Shown here: piece by piece, positions 28,466-36,799 of the stretch
How the letters are laid out: each line of letters starts with the position of its first letter
Numbering within the stretch: the first letter of the stretch is position 1
Assembly: GCA_946628415.1 (NCBI GenBank)
Contig: CAMOWK010000009.1
Coordinates: 1-64,000 of the forward strand
Reading direction: 5' to 3'
Source of the DNA: an uncultured Lachnospiraceae bacterium
GTDB lineage: Bacteria > Bacillota > Clostridia > Lachnospirales > Lachnospiraceae
Length of the DNA stretch: 64,000 bases
Translations under genes and position numbers: made by a program
Notes under the pieces: generated by a model
What the model was told of the DNA's origin: nothing
Database searches by the model: none
What the model saw: the letters and a program-made list of their open reading frames with translations, nothing else

Positions 28466-28777
28466 TTATAATCCCTCCTTCATACTTATTGCCTTAAAAC
28501 TGCAGACTGCGGCACAGATACCGCATCCCTTGCAGTGATCATAATCAAAATCCTGTCTTTTTCCGTCAACAACCGGAATGCATGAATCAGGACAGCATGG
28601 TGCACAAAGAAGGCAGTGTACACATTTCTCCCAGTTCATTACAGGAGTCTCTGTACGCCACTCACCCGTCTTAAACTCTGCAGAGCCGCCTCCGCCGTAT
28701 ATCTGATCTCCAAGTGTAATGTCCTGATAAGGACTCTTTTCATTTATTTTACTGATATCTGTTCTTCCCTTTGACAT
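28466..28777 (-). CDS. porD: 2-oxoacid:ferredoxin oxidoreductase, delta (ferredoxin) subunit
   Basis: A 103-residue dicluster ferredoxin subunit. Two 4Fe-4S motifs are complete: CVHCLLCAPCCPDSC and CKGCGICAAVC followed by SFKAISM. It carries electrons from the catalytic subunits to free ferredoxin. Its start overlaps the porC end by one base. Confidence 0.94.
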   Translation of the reverse strand: MSKGRTDISKINEKSPYQDITLGDQIYGGGGSAEFKTGEWRTETPVMNWEKCVHCLLCAPCCPDSCIPVVDGKRQDFDYDHCKGCGICAAVCSFKAISMKEGL

Positions 28778-29349
28778 TACTGCACCTCCATAAAAGCTCT
28801 TCTAAGGGCTTCCATATTGCCTTCAATAACTTCAGGCTTCTTAGCAAATTTATGTTTATATGAAGCTTCCATCTGACTAAGGAATTCGTCCTTTTCCATT
28901 ATACCCGCCACTTTAACTATACCTGCAAGCATAGGTGAATTCGGGAAATACTTTCCAAGGGTTTCCATGGAAATCTTCCTGGCATCTATGGTATATACGC
29001 TTCCCTCATATCCATTAAGAAGTGAAGTAATCTCTTCCTTAGATCTTTCGGTATTGATAAGAATTCCTCCGTCACGGGAGAGTCCCTTCGTAACATCCAC
29101 GGAATGAAGGAGGGTTTCATCGACAACCACAACATAGTCAGGATAATAAATATTGGAATGAGCCCTTATCTCTGTATCACCTATTCGGTTATACGCAGTG
29201 ATAGGTGCACCCATTCTTTCGGGGCCGTATTCCGGGAAGCCCTGTACATACATTCCCGTACTCCATGCAACGTCTGCCAGAAGAAGTGCCGCTGTCTTGG
29301 CACCCTGACCGCCTCTTCCATGCCATCTTATCTCAATGTGCTTCTTCAT
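28777..29349 (-). CDS. porC: 2-oxoacid:ferredoxin oxidoreductase, gamma subunit
   Basis: The 190-residue gamma subunit: WHGRGGQGAKTAALLLADVA at the start, FPEYGPERMGAPITAYNRIG, and VDETLL. In the family this domain binds coenzyme A. First gene of the operon porC-porD-porA-porB, with its promoter at 29529-29556 and a leader of roughly 170 bases that holds no ORF I can support. Confidence 0.93.
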   Translation of the reverse strand: MKKHIEIRWHGRGGQGAKTAALLLADVAWSTGMYVQGFPEYGPERMGAPITAYNRIGDTEIRAHSNIYYPDYVVVVDETLLHSVDVTKGLSRDGGILINTERSKEEITSLLNGYEGSVYTIDARKISMETLGKYFPNSPMLAGIVKVAGIMEKDEFLSQMEASYKHKFAKKPEVIEGNMEALRRAFMEVQ

Positions 29350-29528
29350 CTTTAACTCCCTACCTTTAATCTCGCTGTTTTTGCGGATTTGCCATATCAG
29401 GCTTTTTCTTTATTATTGTGCAACTTTTTCGGTTTTTATGGCTCATTCAAGAAATATAACCGTATTTTCGAAGTAATTTCAGTCATTTTTCTTGTATAAA
29501 ACTCGTCAAAGGCACACAAAGTACACCT

Positions 29529-29556
29529 ATTATATCACTTTTTTTCTTTTTGTAAA
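29529..29556 (-). promoter_or_regulatory. Promoter of porCDAB
   Basis: Minus-strand -35 TTTACA (29551-29556), a 16-base spacer and a perfect -10 TATAAT (29529-29534). It begins 8 bases after the cardiolipin synthase stop. The leader contains a TTGTGCAA-like half site at 29414-29423. Confidence 0.65.
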
Positions 29557-29563
29557 CAGATAT

Positions 29564-31138
29564 CTACATAAGAGGTGCAAATACCCTGAGTACCGAGTTA
29601 AACAGTCCACCGGCAAGCGAGGTTCTTACATCATCCGGTTTAATCTTTTTACTTATCTTAAATGTCTCTTCAGCATCCTTCTTAACATCAAGCACCGCCT
29701 GACAATTGCAGAAATAAACTGCATTTTCAAAGTGCAGAAACAGGCTTCTGTAGTCAAGATTCACAGTTCCGACCACAGCCTTCTTGTCGTCGGAAACCAT
29801 ACATTTTGCATGAATAAAGCCCGGCGTATATTCATATATATCAACTCCGGCAGAATAAAGCCTCGCATAGCTGGATCTTGTAAGACGGTAAACAATCTTT
29901 TTATCGGGTATTCCCGGAGTGACTATCCTTACATCAACGCCTCTCTTTGCGGCTATGCAGAAAGCATCAGTAAGTTCCTCACTCATAATGAGGTAAGGCG
30001 TAAATACATAAACATAGTTTTCTGCCTGATTTATCACTTCAAGATATACATTTTCCGAAAGAGTGATGTCATCATAAGGTTCATCACCGTATGGCTGTAT
30101 GAAGCCTTCCCCTTTAAATCTTCCGTGATGATAAGCATGAGGCATATAATTTTCGGTGAGCCTTGTTCTAAGGGCGTCTGACTCATAAAGCCTTCTTCCT
30201 CTCGGATTAAGTGTGTCCCACATAGTAAGATACATGAGAGTCATATTCCACACAGCTTCACCCTTGAGCCTTACTCCCGCATCCTTCCAATGCCCGTAAG
30301 GGGAATTGATATTTACGTATCGGTCAGAGAGATTGATTCCTCCCGTAAACCCCTTATATCCATCCACAATGAGCATCTTACGGTGATCCCTATTATTCAT
30401 AACCAGAGAAATAAAAGGAACAACTATGTTGAACTTGTGGCAATGGATATTCTCATGCATTGCCTCAAGCTTCTTATCGTAATTAATCGGAAGATAGGTT
30501 GCACAGCCAAGGTCATCATAAAGAATTCTTATCTCGACCCCTGCCTTTGCTTTTTCGACAAGAGCATCAAGTATATGCCCCCAAAGCTCTGCATCCTCTA
30601 TGGTAAAATACTCAAGAAAAATGAAATGCTTTGCGCCTTTTATCGCATAAAACATTGAATTGTAAAGCTTTTCACCCGAATTATAATAAGTGATCTCAGT
30701 CTTTTTATATACAGGATAATTTGCTTCATTCATTATATATCTGGATGTGGATGCCGCTCTTTTATTCAGCACTTCCATCTCATCCATTACCCCGCTGTCC
30801 TGAATGGCATACTGGTTATACTTTCTTTTAGCGGGATCGGAATTACTTCTGTATCTGTAACCCTGCTTTTTGTCACCGTAAAAAAGATAAAAAGGCACAC
30901 CTATAAAAGGGACTATAAGAACAAGGAATATCCATCCTGTCTTATATTCCTGAAGCTCATGCGGTGAATTGATAAGAAATACCGCAAAGATGATTGCAAG
31001 AAGTTCCAGAATTACCCCAAGAAACCTTGAAGTCCCGAGCATCCTGAAATAGTACGCAACGAACCATGCTATCTGTATTAAAATGAAAACAGCCGATATT
31101 ACTATACGACTAAAAAAGACGTTCTTATATCTCTTCAT
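29564..31138 (-). CDS. cls: Cardiolipin synthase
   Basis: A 524-residue phospholipase-D-type cardiolipin synthase joining two phosphatidylglycerols at the membrane. Two N-terminal membrane helices (IVISAVFILIQIAWFVAYYF and FLGVILELLAIIFAVFLI), the segment GWIFLVLIVPFIGVPFYLFYG, then two HKD motifs: HRKMLIVDGYKGFTGGINL and HAKCMVSDDKKAVVGTVNLD. Both His/Lys/Asp sets are complete and the length is as expected. Confidence 0.94.
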   Translation of the reverse strand: MKRYKNVFFSRIVISAVFILIQIAWFVAYYFRMLGTSRFLGVILELLAIIFAVFLINSPHELQEYKTGWIFLVLIVPFIGVPFYLFYGDKKQGYRYRSNSDPAKRKYNQYAIQDSGVMDEMEVLNKRAASTSRYIMNEANYPVYKKTEITYYNSGEKLYNSMFYAIKGAKHFIFLEYFTIEDAELWGHILDALVEKAKAGVEIRILYDDLGCATYLPINYDKKLEAMHENIHCHKFNIVVPFISLVMNNRDHRKMLIVDGYKGFTGGINLSDRYVNINSPYGHWKDAGVRLKGEAVWNMTLMYLTMWDTLNPRGRRLYESDALRTRLTENYMPHAYHHGRFKGEGFIQPYGDEPYDDITLSENVYLEVINQAENYVYVFTPYLIMSEELTDAFCIAAKRGVDVRIVTPGIPDKKIVYRLTRSSYARLYSAGVDIYEYTPGFIHAKCMVSDDKKAVVGTVNLDYRSLFLHFENAVYFCNCQAVLDVKKDAEETFKISKKIKPDDVRTSLAGGLFNSVLRVFAPLM

Positions 31139-31172
31139 AAGTCTATCCTGCAGTTATTACTTCCGGTAGGTT

Positions 31173-31781
31173 TTACAGTATTTCCATTTCACTAAATGTT
31201 TTTAACAGGTCATCATACCCTGTAAAAACTATACCTGTAACACCGAAGCTTTCGGCAGCTTCGACGTTATCTCTTCTGTCATCTATAAAGACTGATTCCG
31301 AAGGATCGATCCCATACCTGTTAAATAGAACCTCGTAAATGCCCGGCTCAGGCTTACAGAGCTGTTCATATCCCGATATAACCGTTCCGTCCGAATAATC
31401 ATTAAACTTAAACTTTGTCCAATGCATATCTGAAAGTCTCTTTGGATAATTCGAGAGAATATACACATTGTAGCCTGCCTCTTTTATCCTCTTAAGCAGT
31501 CCTTCCGAATAATCGTAAGGCTCAGCTATATCCATGATATTATCCCAGAAAAGGTCTATCTCCTTTTCATAGCCCGGCAATCTTTCTTTAAAGTAATCAG
31601 GCGCAACGGCGTGATCGATCACGCCCCTGTCGAGATCAGCCCAAAACTTAGACTTCACCACTTCATTTACAAACAGTTCCTCTGTTTCAGGCGAAAACCC
31701 AAGATCCTTCATAAATGCCCTGTATCTGAAGTCAGCAAGAACCCATCCAACATCAAAAATTATATTCTTATATTTTTTCAT
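31173..31781 (-). CDS. HAD family hydrolase
   Basis: A 202-residue haloacid-dehalogenase-type phosphatase. Motif I is IIFDVGWVLADF (nucleophile Asp; the usual second Asp is Gly, as in many HAD-IA phosphatases), motif II VYILSNYP, motif III Lys within LCKPEPGIY and motif IV FIDDRRDNVEAA. The helical cap lies between motifs I and II. It resembles the YihX-like group (sugar-phosphate phosphatases), but the substrate is not predictable. It ends 34 bases before cls and may share its message. Confidence 0.88.
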   Translation of the reverse strand: MKKYKNIIFDVGWVLADFRYRAFMKDLGFSPETEELFVNEVVKSKFWADLDRGVIDHAVAPDYFKERLPGYEKEIDLFWDNIMDIAEPYDYSEGLLKRIKEAGYNVYILSNYPKRLSDMHWTKFKFNDYSDGTVISGYEQLCKPEPGIYEVLFNRYGIDPSESVFIDDRRDNVEAAESFGVTGIVFTGYDDLLKTFSEMEIL

Positions 31782-31850
31782 AAAGTAACCTACTCACTTC
31801 GTTAAATGAGTATTCCTTTCATTTATATTATATCTGCAATGTATTCCGCT

Positions 31851-32579
31851 TCAGATACGTCGTATGATTCCGACCATTTCCTTGAGTCTTTCCTCAAAGA
31901 TCGGATAAAACTCTTCTTCCGATTCTGCCTCATAAGGATTACTGTAAAATGTACTCAGTATGGAGAGCATAATGGTCTTTGAATGTTCCTCCGTATCGGC
32001 ATATCTTGCTTTCTTTTCAGCAAACTCTTTAAAGTTATGCCATTTCCGGACGAAGCTTTCATAAAGCGAAAGATTCTCGGTATCTATCCATTTGCTGACC
32101 TTGACCTTGGTTCTGTCTTTCATTTCACATTCATTTTTTTGAAGGAAATACTTAAACTTACCCTTATCGTAAACTCTTCCGAGAGGGAAAAGGCGGCAGA
32201 TACCCGGACGAATACTGTGAATAGTACATCTTCCGTCTTCACCTAAAAACTGACATCCAACGGGAATATCATAAATGACCGGTTCGTCACTTCCTTCGCT
32301 ATAGATCGGTGCGGATTTTCCTGACATTCTCATATGAGGCTGAACGAGCCCGTCCACAAGGCTAAGCTCAAGCTCACGGAATATAAGACTGTCAAATGTT
32401 CTGCCAAGCCCATGGGTAAGCCTGTAGACATCGAGCGGATCAAGCAGTATCGAAACTCCCATATCCGTCTTACAGCATTTGCTGCAGCCGTGGCAGCTGT
32501 GGCAGTCAGCCTTAACCATATCATTCAGTTCATAAAGGCGTCCGTCTGAAATCTCAGATAGTTCTACTTCACGAATCAT
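31851..32579 (-). CDS. YkgJ-type Cys-cluster protein
   Basis: A 242-residue protein of the YkgJ/Fli-B cysteine-cluster family. The N-terminal cluster CHSCHGCSKCC is followed by C-containing GCQFLGEDGRCTIHSIRPGICRLFPLG, the family pattern proposed to bind a metal. Function in most members is unknown. The helical C-terminus has no recognisable motif. It lies alone after a 188-base gap from the Bax-inhibitor gene. Confidence 0.85.
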   Translation of the reverse strand: MIREVELSEISDGRLYELNDMVKADCHSCHGCSKCCKTDMGVSILLDPLDVYRLTHGLGRTFDSLIFRELELSLVDGLVQPHMRMSGKSAPIYSEGSDEPVIYDIPVGCQFLGEDGRCTIHSIRPGICRLFPLGRVYDKGKFKYFLQKNECEMKDRTKVKVSKWIDTENLSLYESFVRKWHNFKEFAEKKARYADTEEHSKTIMLSILSTFYSNPYEAESEEEFYPIFEERLKEMVGIIRRI

Positions 32580-32686
32580 TTACACTTCTCCATTTCAAGA
32601 TCTTCTTGCATATGATGTTACGCCAATCATTTTCTGCAAGTCACAAAAAACATAAAACAGGCTCCGAGTCAAAAATATGTGTCGAA

Positions 32687-32740
32687 ACCTGTCTAATCAA
32701 TATAGAGACAGGTATCCGGACTGATCGGCGCCCGGATACT
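32687..32740. repeat. Two adjoining hairpins between the Bax-inhibitor and Cys-cluster genes
   Basis: ACCTGTCT/AGACAGGT (32687-32694 with 32706-32713) directly abuts GTATCCGG/CCGGATAC (32712-32719 with 32733-32740). They follow the stop of the minus-strand gene at 32768 and are probably a transcript-end structure, but no U-run follows. The rest of the 188-base gap shows nothing else. Confidence 0.5.
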
Positions 32741-32767
32741 CATCCCTATCCTTCTGCATATAATTTA

Positions 32768-33853
32768 CTATCTTCTCTTACCCATAAGTCTGAGCAGCTT
32801 AAGGAAGAGGTTGATGAAATCAAGGTAAAGCTCCATAGCTCCCCATAGACTGAGGACTGTTATACTGTACCCTGTGTTCATATTTGCGATTCTTCTTATC
32901 TTCTGAACATCGTATGCGGTAAGTCCAAGGAAGATAATGATACCTACAACAGTTACTGCCATTTCAAGCATAGATGAACCAAGGAAAAAGTTTACTACTG
33001 ATGCAAGTATTATTCCTATAAGACCTATAAGAAGTATGCTTCCGAGCTTTGATAAATCTCTGCCGGTAATCTTTCCGTAGAGTGCCATGCAGCCAAAGAG
33101 TGCGGATGTGATAAAGAATACCTTTGTGATAGATTCTCCTGTGTATAGCAGGAAAATTACCGAAAGGGTAAGTCCATTAACAATGGCATAAAGCCCGAAT
33201 AAAACCGCTGACATTACAACGTTATTCTTCTTCATAACAGCCGAAGCAGCTATAACTATAACAAGTTCGGAAATAAGAAGTCCTATCAGAACAGCACTGT
33301 TCGAAAGAAGCGTCCATATAAGGCTTGAATTAACGGTAGCAAGTGCCGTAATACCTGTCACAAGAAGTGCTATAAACATATACATAAATGAACCTGTAAG
33401 CACATCTGTAAAAGGTGCTGCTACAGCTCCCATGCCATAACCGGCGCTTCCGCCATAGCCGCCGGAATTCCCGTAACCGCCGGAATTTCCGAAGCCCTGT
33501 CCATAAGGATCTGTATCAAGGCCGTTAGAATTAAATATTCCTCTTTCAACTCCACCGTAAGGTCTTCCATTCATTCTCATACCCGAACGTGCTGCGGCAG
33601 CTCTTGCCTGCTGATCAGCCATAGCTCTCTGCATCTGCAGATCTGCAAATTGAACCGAATAAGGGCTGTCCATCTGCTGACCATACTGATTCATATTTGG
33701 AACCGAATTTCCGTATGGGTTTTGTCCGTAGCTTTGGTCCATGCTCTGATCATAAGGCCCGACTCCCTGCTGTTTAAAAATGTTCTGCCCCTGAGTCTGG
33801 CTCCCTCCGTACTGATTCTGTTCCGGATGATCTTCATAATAAAACTGTGACAT
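32768..33853 (-). CDS. Bax inhibitor-1/YccA family membrane protein
   Basis: A 361-residue protein. The first 130 residues are a low-complexity Gln/Asn/Gly/Tyr/Met-rich tail (NPYGNSVPNMNQYGQQM, then a GNSGGYGNSGGYGGSAGYG run). The rest has seven membrane helices of the BI-1/YccA family, including GITALATVNSSLIWTLL, MSAVLFGLYAIVNGLTLSVI and FLGLTAYDVQKIRRI, and the C-terminal LYLDFINLFLKLLRLMGKR with the conserved charged cluster. BI-1 proteins affect Ca2+ leak or membrane protein quality control. The long N-terminal tail is unusual next to the roughly 230-residue core. Confidence 0.9.
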   Translation of the reverse strand: MSQFYYEDHPEQNQYGGSQTQGQNIFKQQGVGPYDQSMDQSYGQNPYGNSVPNMNQYGQQMDSPYSVQFADLQMQRAMADQQARAAAARSGMRMNGRPYGGVERGIFNSNGLDTDPYGQGFGNSGGYGNSGGYGGSAGYGMGAVAAPFTDVLTGSFMYMFIALLVTGITALATVNSSLIWTLLSNSAVLIGLLISELVIVIAASAVMKKNNVVMSAVLFGLYAIVNGLTLSVIFLLYTGESITKVFFITSALFGCMALYGKITGRDLSKLGSILLIGLIGIILASVVNFFLGSSMLEMAVTVVGIIIFLGLTAYDVQKIRRIANMNTGYSITVLSLWGAMELYLDFINLFLKLLRLMGKRR

Positions 33854-33915
33854 ATTAACCTCCTGCCCATTCCGGCGGGCAAACCATTAAACAAATATTT
33901 TAAGGTTACCAAATC

Positions 33916-35091
33916 TTAGTGATGGAAAAGTCTTATACCTGTAAATGCCATGGCTATTCCATATTTATTGCAGGTTTCGATGACATTATCATCTCTTATT
34001 GAACCACCCGGCTCAGCTATATATTCCACACCTGAACGATGAGCTCTTTCGATATTGTCTCCAAACGGGAAAAATGCATCTGAGCCAAGGGAAACCCCTT
34101 TATTCTTTGCTATCCATGCTTTTCTTTCTTCCCTTGTGAACACAGCCGGCTTCTCTGTGAAGAAAAGCTCCCATGTTCCGTCGCGAAGTACATCATCATA
34201 ATCATCACTTGTATATACATCAATTGTATTGTCTCTGTCGGCACGCTTTATACCTTCCTTAAACGGAAGTCCGAGAACCTGCGGTGCCTGACGAAGGAAC
34301 CACTTATCCGCCTTGTCTCCGGCAAGTCTTGTACAGTGAATACGTGACTGCTGACCTGCTCCTATTCCTATAGCCTGTCCGCCCTTAACATAGCAAACTG
34401 AATTGGACTGTGTATACTTAAGTGTTATCATTGCTATGGTAAGGTCAATCTTTGCTGCTTCAGGAATCTCCTTTGCATCAGTAACTACATTTCCGAAGAA
34501 ATTATCATCTATGACAAGTTCATTTCTTCCCTGCTCAAATGTAACGCCATAAACGTCCTTCTGCTCAACAGGCGCTGGTTTATAATCAGGGTCAATCTTT
34601 ATAACGCAGTAATTGCCGTTTTTCTTGGAGCGAAGAATTGAAAGAGCCTCCTCCGAATAACCCGGAGCAACGATTCCATCGGAAACCTCTCTCTTGATGA
34701 GTCTGGCTGTATCAGCATCACATTCGTCCGAAAGAGATATGAAGTCTCCAAAGGATGACATTCTGTCTGCGCCTCTTGCTCTTGCATATGCAGATGCAAG
34801 CGGTGAAAGATCACCCAGATCCTCTACCCAGTAAATCTTCTTTTCTATATCAGTAAGCGGAAGTCCTACAGCTGCTCCTGCCGGAGATACATGCTTAAAT
34901 GATGTAGCTGCAGGAAGTCCTGTTGCCGCCTTTAGTTCCTTTACCAGCTGATAACCATTTAATGCATCAAGAAGATTAATGTATCCGGGACGGCCGGATA
35001 AAACTTCTATAGGAAGCTCTCCTTCTTTCATAAACACTCTTGATGGTTTCTGGTTTGGGTTACATCCGTATTTTAATTCAATTTCTCTCAA
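33916..35091 (-). CDS. Stand-alone AICAR transformylase
   Basis: A 391-residue enzyme equal to the C-terminal half of PurH: it formylates AICAR to FAICAR, the ninth step of purine synthesis. Motifs: LKYGCNPNQKPS at the start, TSFKHVSPAGAAVG (catalytic Lys-His), SFGDFISLS, GIGAGQQSRIHCTRLAGDKA and SDAFFPFGDNIERAHRSGV, ending FTGIRLFHH. The N-terminal IMP cyclohydrolase domain of PurH is missing; the next gene upstream supplies that step with an unrelated fold. A 21-base gap separates the two. Confidence 0.9.
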   Translation of the reverse strand: MREIELKYGCNPNQKPSRVFMKEGELPIEVLSGRPGYINLLDALNGYQLVKELKAATGLPAATSFKHVSPAGAAVGLPLTDIEKKIYWVEDLGDLSPLASAYARARGADRMSSFGDFISLSDECDADTARLIKREVSDGIVAPGYSEEALSILRSKKNGNYCVIKIDPDYKPAPVEQKDVYGVTFEQGRNELVIDDNFFGNVVTDAKEIPEAAKIDLTIAMITLKYTQSNSVCYVKGGQAIGIGAGQQSRIHCTRLAGDKADKWFLRQAPQVLGLPFKEGIKRADRDNTIDVYTSDDYDDVLRDGTWELFFTEKPAVFTREERKAWIAKNKGVSLGSDAFFPFGDNIERAHRSGVEYIAEPGGSIRDDNVIETCNKYGIAMAFTGIRLFHH

Positions 35092-35112
35092 CTTTTTATC
35101 CTCATTTCTTTA

Positions 35113-35826
35113 TCACATATTTTTGTTTACTATCTTTGTCTCATACTCGCCCGTCTCAATATCTATGAAACGTGTGAAAAGTGAAACCTTATTATCTTCA
35201 TCAAGCGCGTTCCATACATTTTCCGTGAACTCATCAAGGCTTTCTGCCTTAATCTCTACAGGTGTCGGTTCCCCTTCATAGCTTGGAAGCGGGTTTCCGT
35301 CTCCCATATAAGTATGGATAAAATGCCCTGCTCCACTTGCCGGATTATCATAAGAAAATGTAAAGCGGAGGCACTGGTCAGGATCTCCGTTATCTGACTT
35401 TAAGATAGACATTTCGTAAGTATAATCTCCGTCTATATGAAGTACAGCCGAAATTCGAGGTGTGTAGTTAGGAGCATCAGGCTCAAACTCCCTGTTTCTG
35501 AGAGACTCTTCAAATGTATCTCCCTGCTCCATATTGTCATATATAGTATCGGTCTGGTCGCCGTTGGTCACTATGGTGTCTGTACCAAGAACCCTTACCG
35601 GCGCATATATAATAAGGCTCGGATCCTCCAGCTTCGACGGATCAAACGCCTCAGTTCTGATGCCTTCTCCCTCCGTCACAAAAACTCTGTTACGGCTGTT
35701 ACTGCTTCTTCCCATTATAAAATATGCAATTGCTGCCTTTTTTCCATCCTTTGTTCTTCCGACAACTATCCCTCTTCCCGGATAACTTGTCTTACCTATC
35801 TCTTCTGCAAGATCTACTCTTTTCAT
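35113..35826 (-). CDS. IMP cyclohydrolase, PurO-like
   Basis: A 237-residue protein of the IMP_cyclohyd family, related to archaeal PurO and not to PurH. Visible signature: SYPGRGIVVGRTKDGKKAAI, then YFIMGRSSNSRNRVF, with YTPRISAVLHIDG and a C-terminal FTRFIDIETGEYETK. It would close FAICAR to IMP, the last step. Its position directly upstream of the stand-alone AICAR transformylase shows the pair replaces bifunctional PurH. Confidence 0.88.
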   Translation of the reverse strand: MKRVDLAEEIGKTSYPGRGIVVGRTKDGKKAAIAYFIMGRSSNSRNRVFVTEGEGIRTEAFDPSKLEDPSLIIYAPVRVLGTDTIVTNGDQTDTIYDNMEQGDTFEESLRNREFEPDAPNYTPRISAVLHIDGDYTYEMSILKSDNGDPDQCLRFTFSYDNPASGAGHFIHTYMGDGNPLPSYEGEPTPVEIKAESLDEFTENVWNALDEDNKVSLFTRFIDIETGEYETKIVNKNM

Positions 35827-35881
35827 AATTGGTCTCCTTCATAATAATATAATTTACCACGGGACTGTCCCTCCGGCAAAT

Positions 35882-36766
35882 TTAGTCTACTCGCTTCTGA
35901 CCCCAGAAGAATAGGGCAACTGTTCCCGGACCTGTATGTGCACCGATGGTACCACCGATAGGGAATATCCTTACTTCCTTAACCTTAGGGAACTTTTCCT
36001 TAACGAGGTCGGCAACAGCATTTGCATCATCAATACATGCAGACTGTGAAATGAATACTTTTCCGTCATAATCATGTCCGTTTTCTGCAAGTTCTTCCAT
36101 CTTCTCTACTATTCTTTTTATAACCTTCTTTTTGGTTCTTATCTTCTCTCTCGGAATAAGCTTTCCTTTGTTATCAACATTAAGAAGCGGGCAAATGTTA
36201 AGAAGGTTTCCTACAAATCCGGCTGTCTTCGAAACCCTTCCGCCTTTGATGTAAAATGTAAGGTCAGTGGAAAAGAACCAGTGAACAAGATTAAGCTTAT
36301 GCTCCTCTGCATATTTATAAACTTCATCAATAGTCTTTCCTTCATCACGAAGCGTTGCAAGTTTTTCAACCAGAAGCCCGAAGCCTGACGAAGCCGCAAG
36401 TGAATCAACTATATAGAGCTTTCTGTCAGGGAACTCTTCTGCGAGGAAATTCTTTGCATTATATGCTGCATTTACAGTTCCCGATATTCCGGATGAAAGC
36501 GAGAGATGAATTACATCCTTTCCCTGCTCAAGGAAAGGTCTGAAATAATCCACGTAATCACCTACTGAAATCTGCGATGTCTTGCTGTCTTCTCCGGCAA
36601 TCATACGTGCGTACATATCCTCCGGCTTCATAGTCTGCCACATATCGTCCTTGTACTGATCGTCACCAATGGACATATTAAAGCATATATACTCAATGTT
36701 TCTCTCTTTTGTATATTCATCGGATAAATCTGCTGAAGAACAGCAGCTTATAATGTAATCAGCCAT
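35882..36766 (-). CDS. DegV family fatty-acid-binding protein
   Basis: A 294-residue DegV-fold protein. DegV/FakB proteins bind a fatty acid and present it to a fatty-acid kinase. Visible: SCCSSADLSDEY at the start, EDSKTSQISVGDYVDYFRPF, VIHLSLSSGISGTVNAAYNA and GGRVSKTAGFVGNLLNICPL, ending HTGPGTVALFFWG. All conserved parts are present. It lies 33 bases downstream of the zinc-ribbon protein. Confidence 0.92.
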   Translation of the reverse strand: MADYIISCCSSADLSDEYTKERNIEYICFNMSIGDDQYKDDMWQTMKPEDMYARMIAGEDSKTSQISVGDYVDYFRPFLEQGKDVIHLSLSSGISGTVNAAYNAKNFLAEEFPDRKLYIVDSLAASSGFGLLVEKLATLRDEGKTIDEVYKYAEEHKLNLVHWFFSTDLTFYIKGGRVSKTAGFVGNLLNICPLLNVDNKGKLIPREKIRTKKKVIKRIVEKMEELAENGHDYDGKVFISQSACIDDANAVADLVKEKFPKVKEVRIFPIGGTIGAHTGPGTVALFFWGQKRVD

Positions 36767-36799
36767 TTACCATTACTCCTTTAATAACTGCGAAAGGTA

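Noticed and set aside
28466..28777. Free-standing ferredoxin
   Set aside because: Its one-base junctions with porC and porA and its N-terminal extension identify it as the delta subunit of the complex.
31173..31781. HAD protein as inactive because motif I lacks the second Asp
   Set aside because: The DVGWVL form is common in active HAD-IA phosphatases and motifs II-IV are intact.
32687..32740. Resemblance to the 3' end of a cobalamin riboswitch
   Set aside because: Only a short GGATACCTG-like piece matches; the rest of the aptamer would have to lie in coding sequence and is absent.
32606..32848. Plus-strand 80-residue open frame
   Set aside because: It overlaps the end of the Bax-inhibitor gene and hairpin region, has no ribosome site and no recognisable protein pattern.
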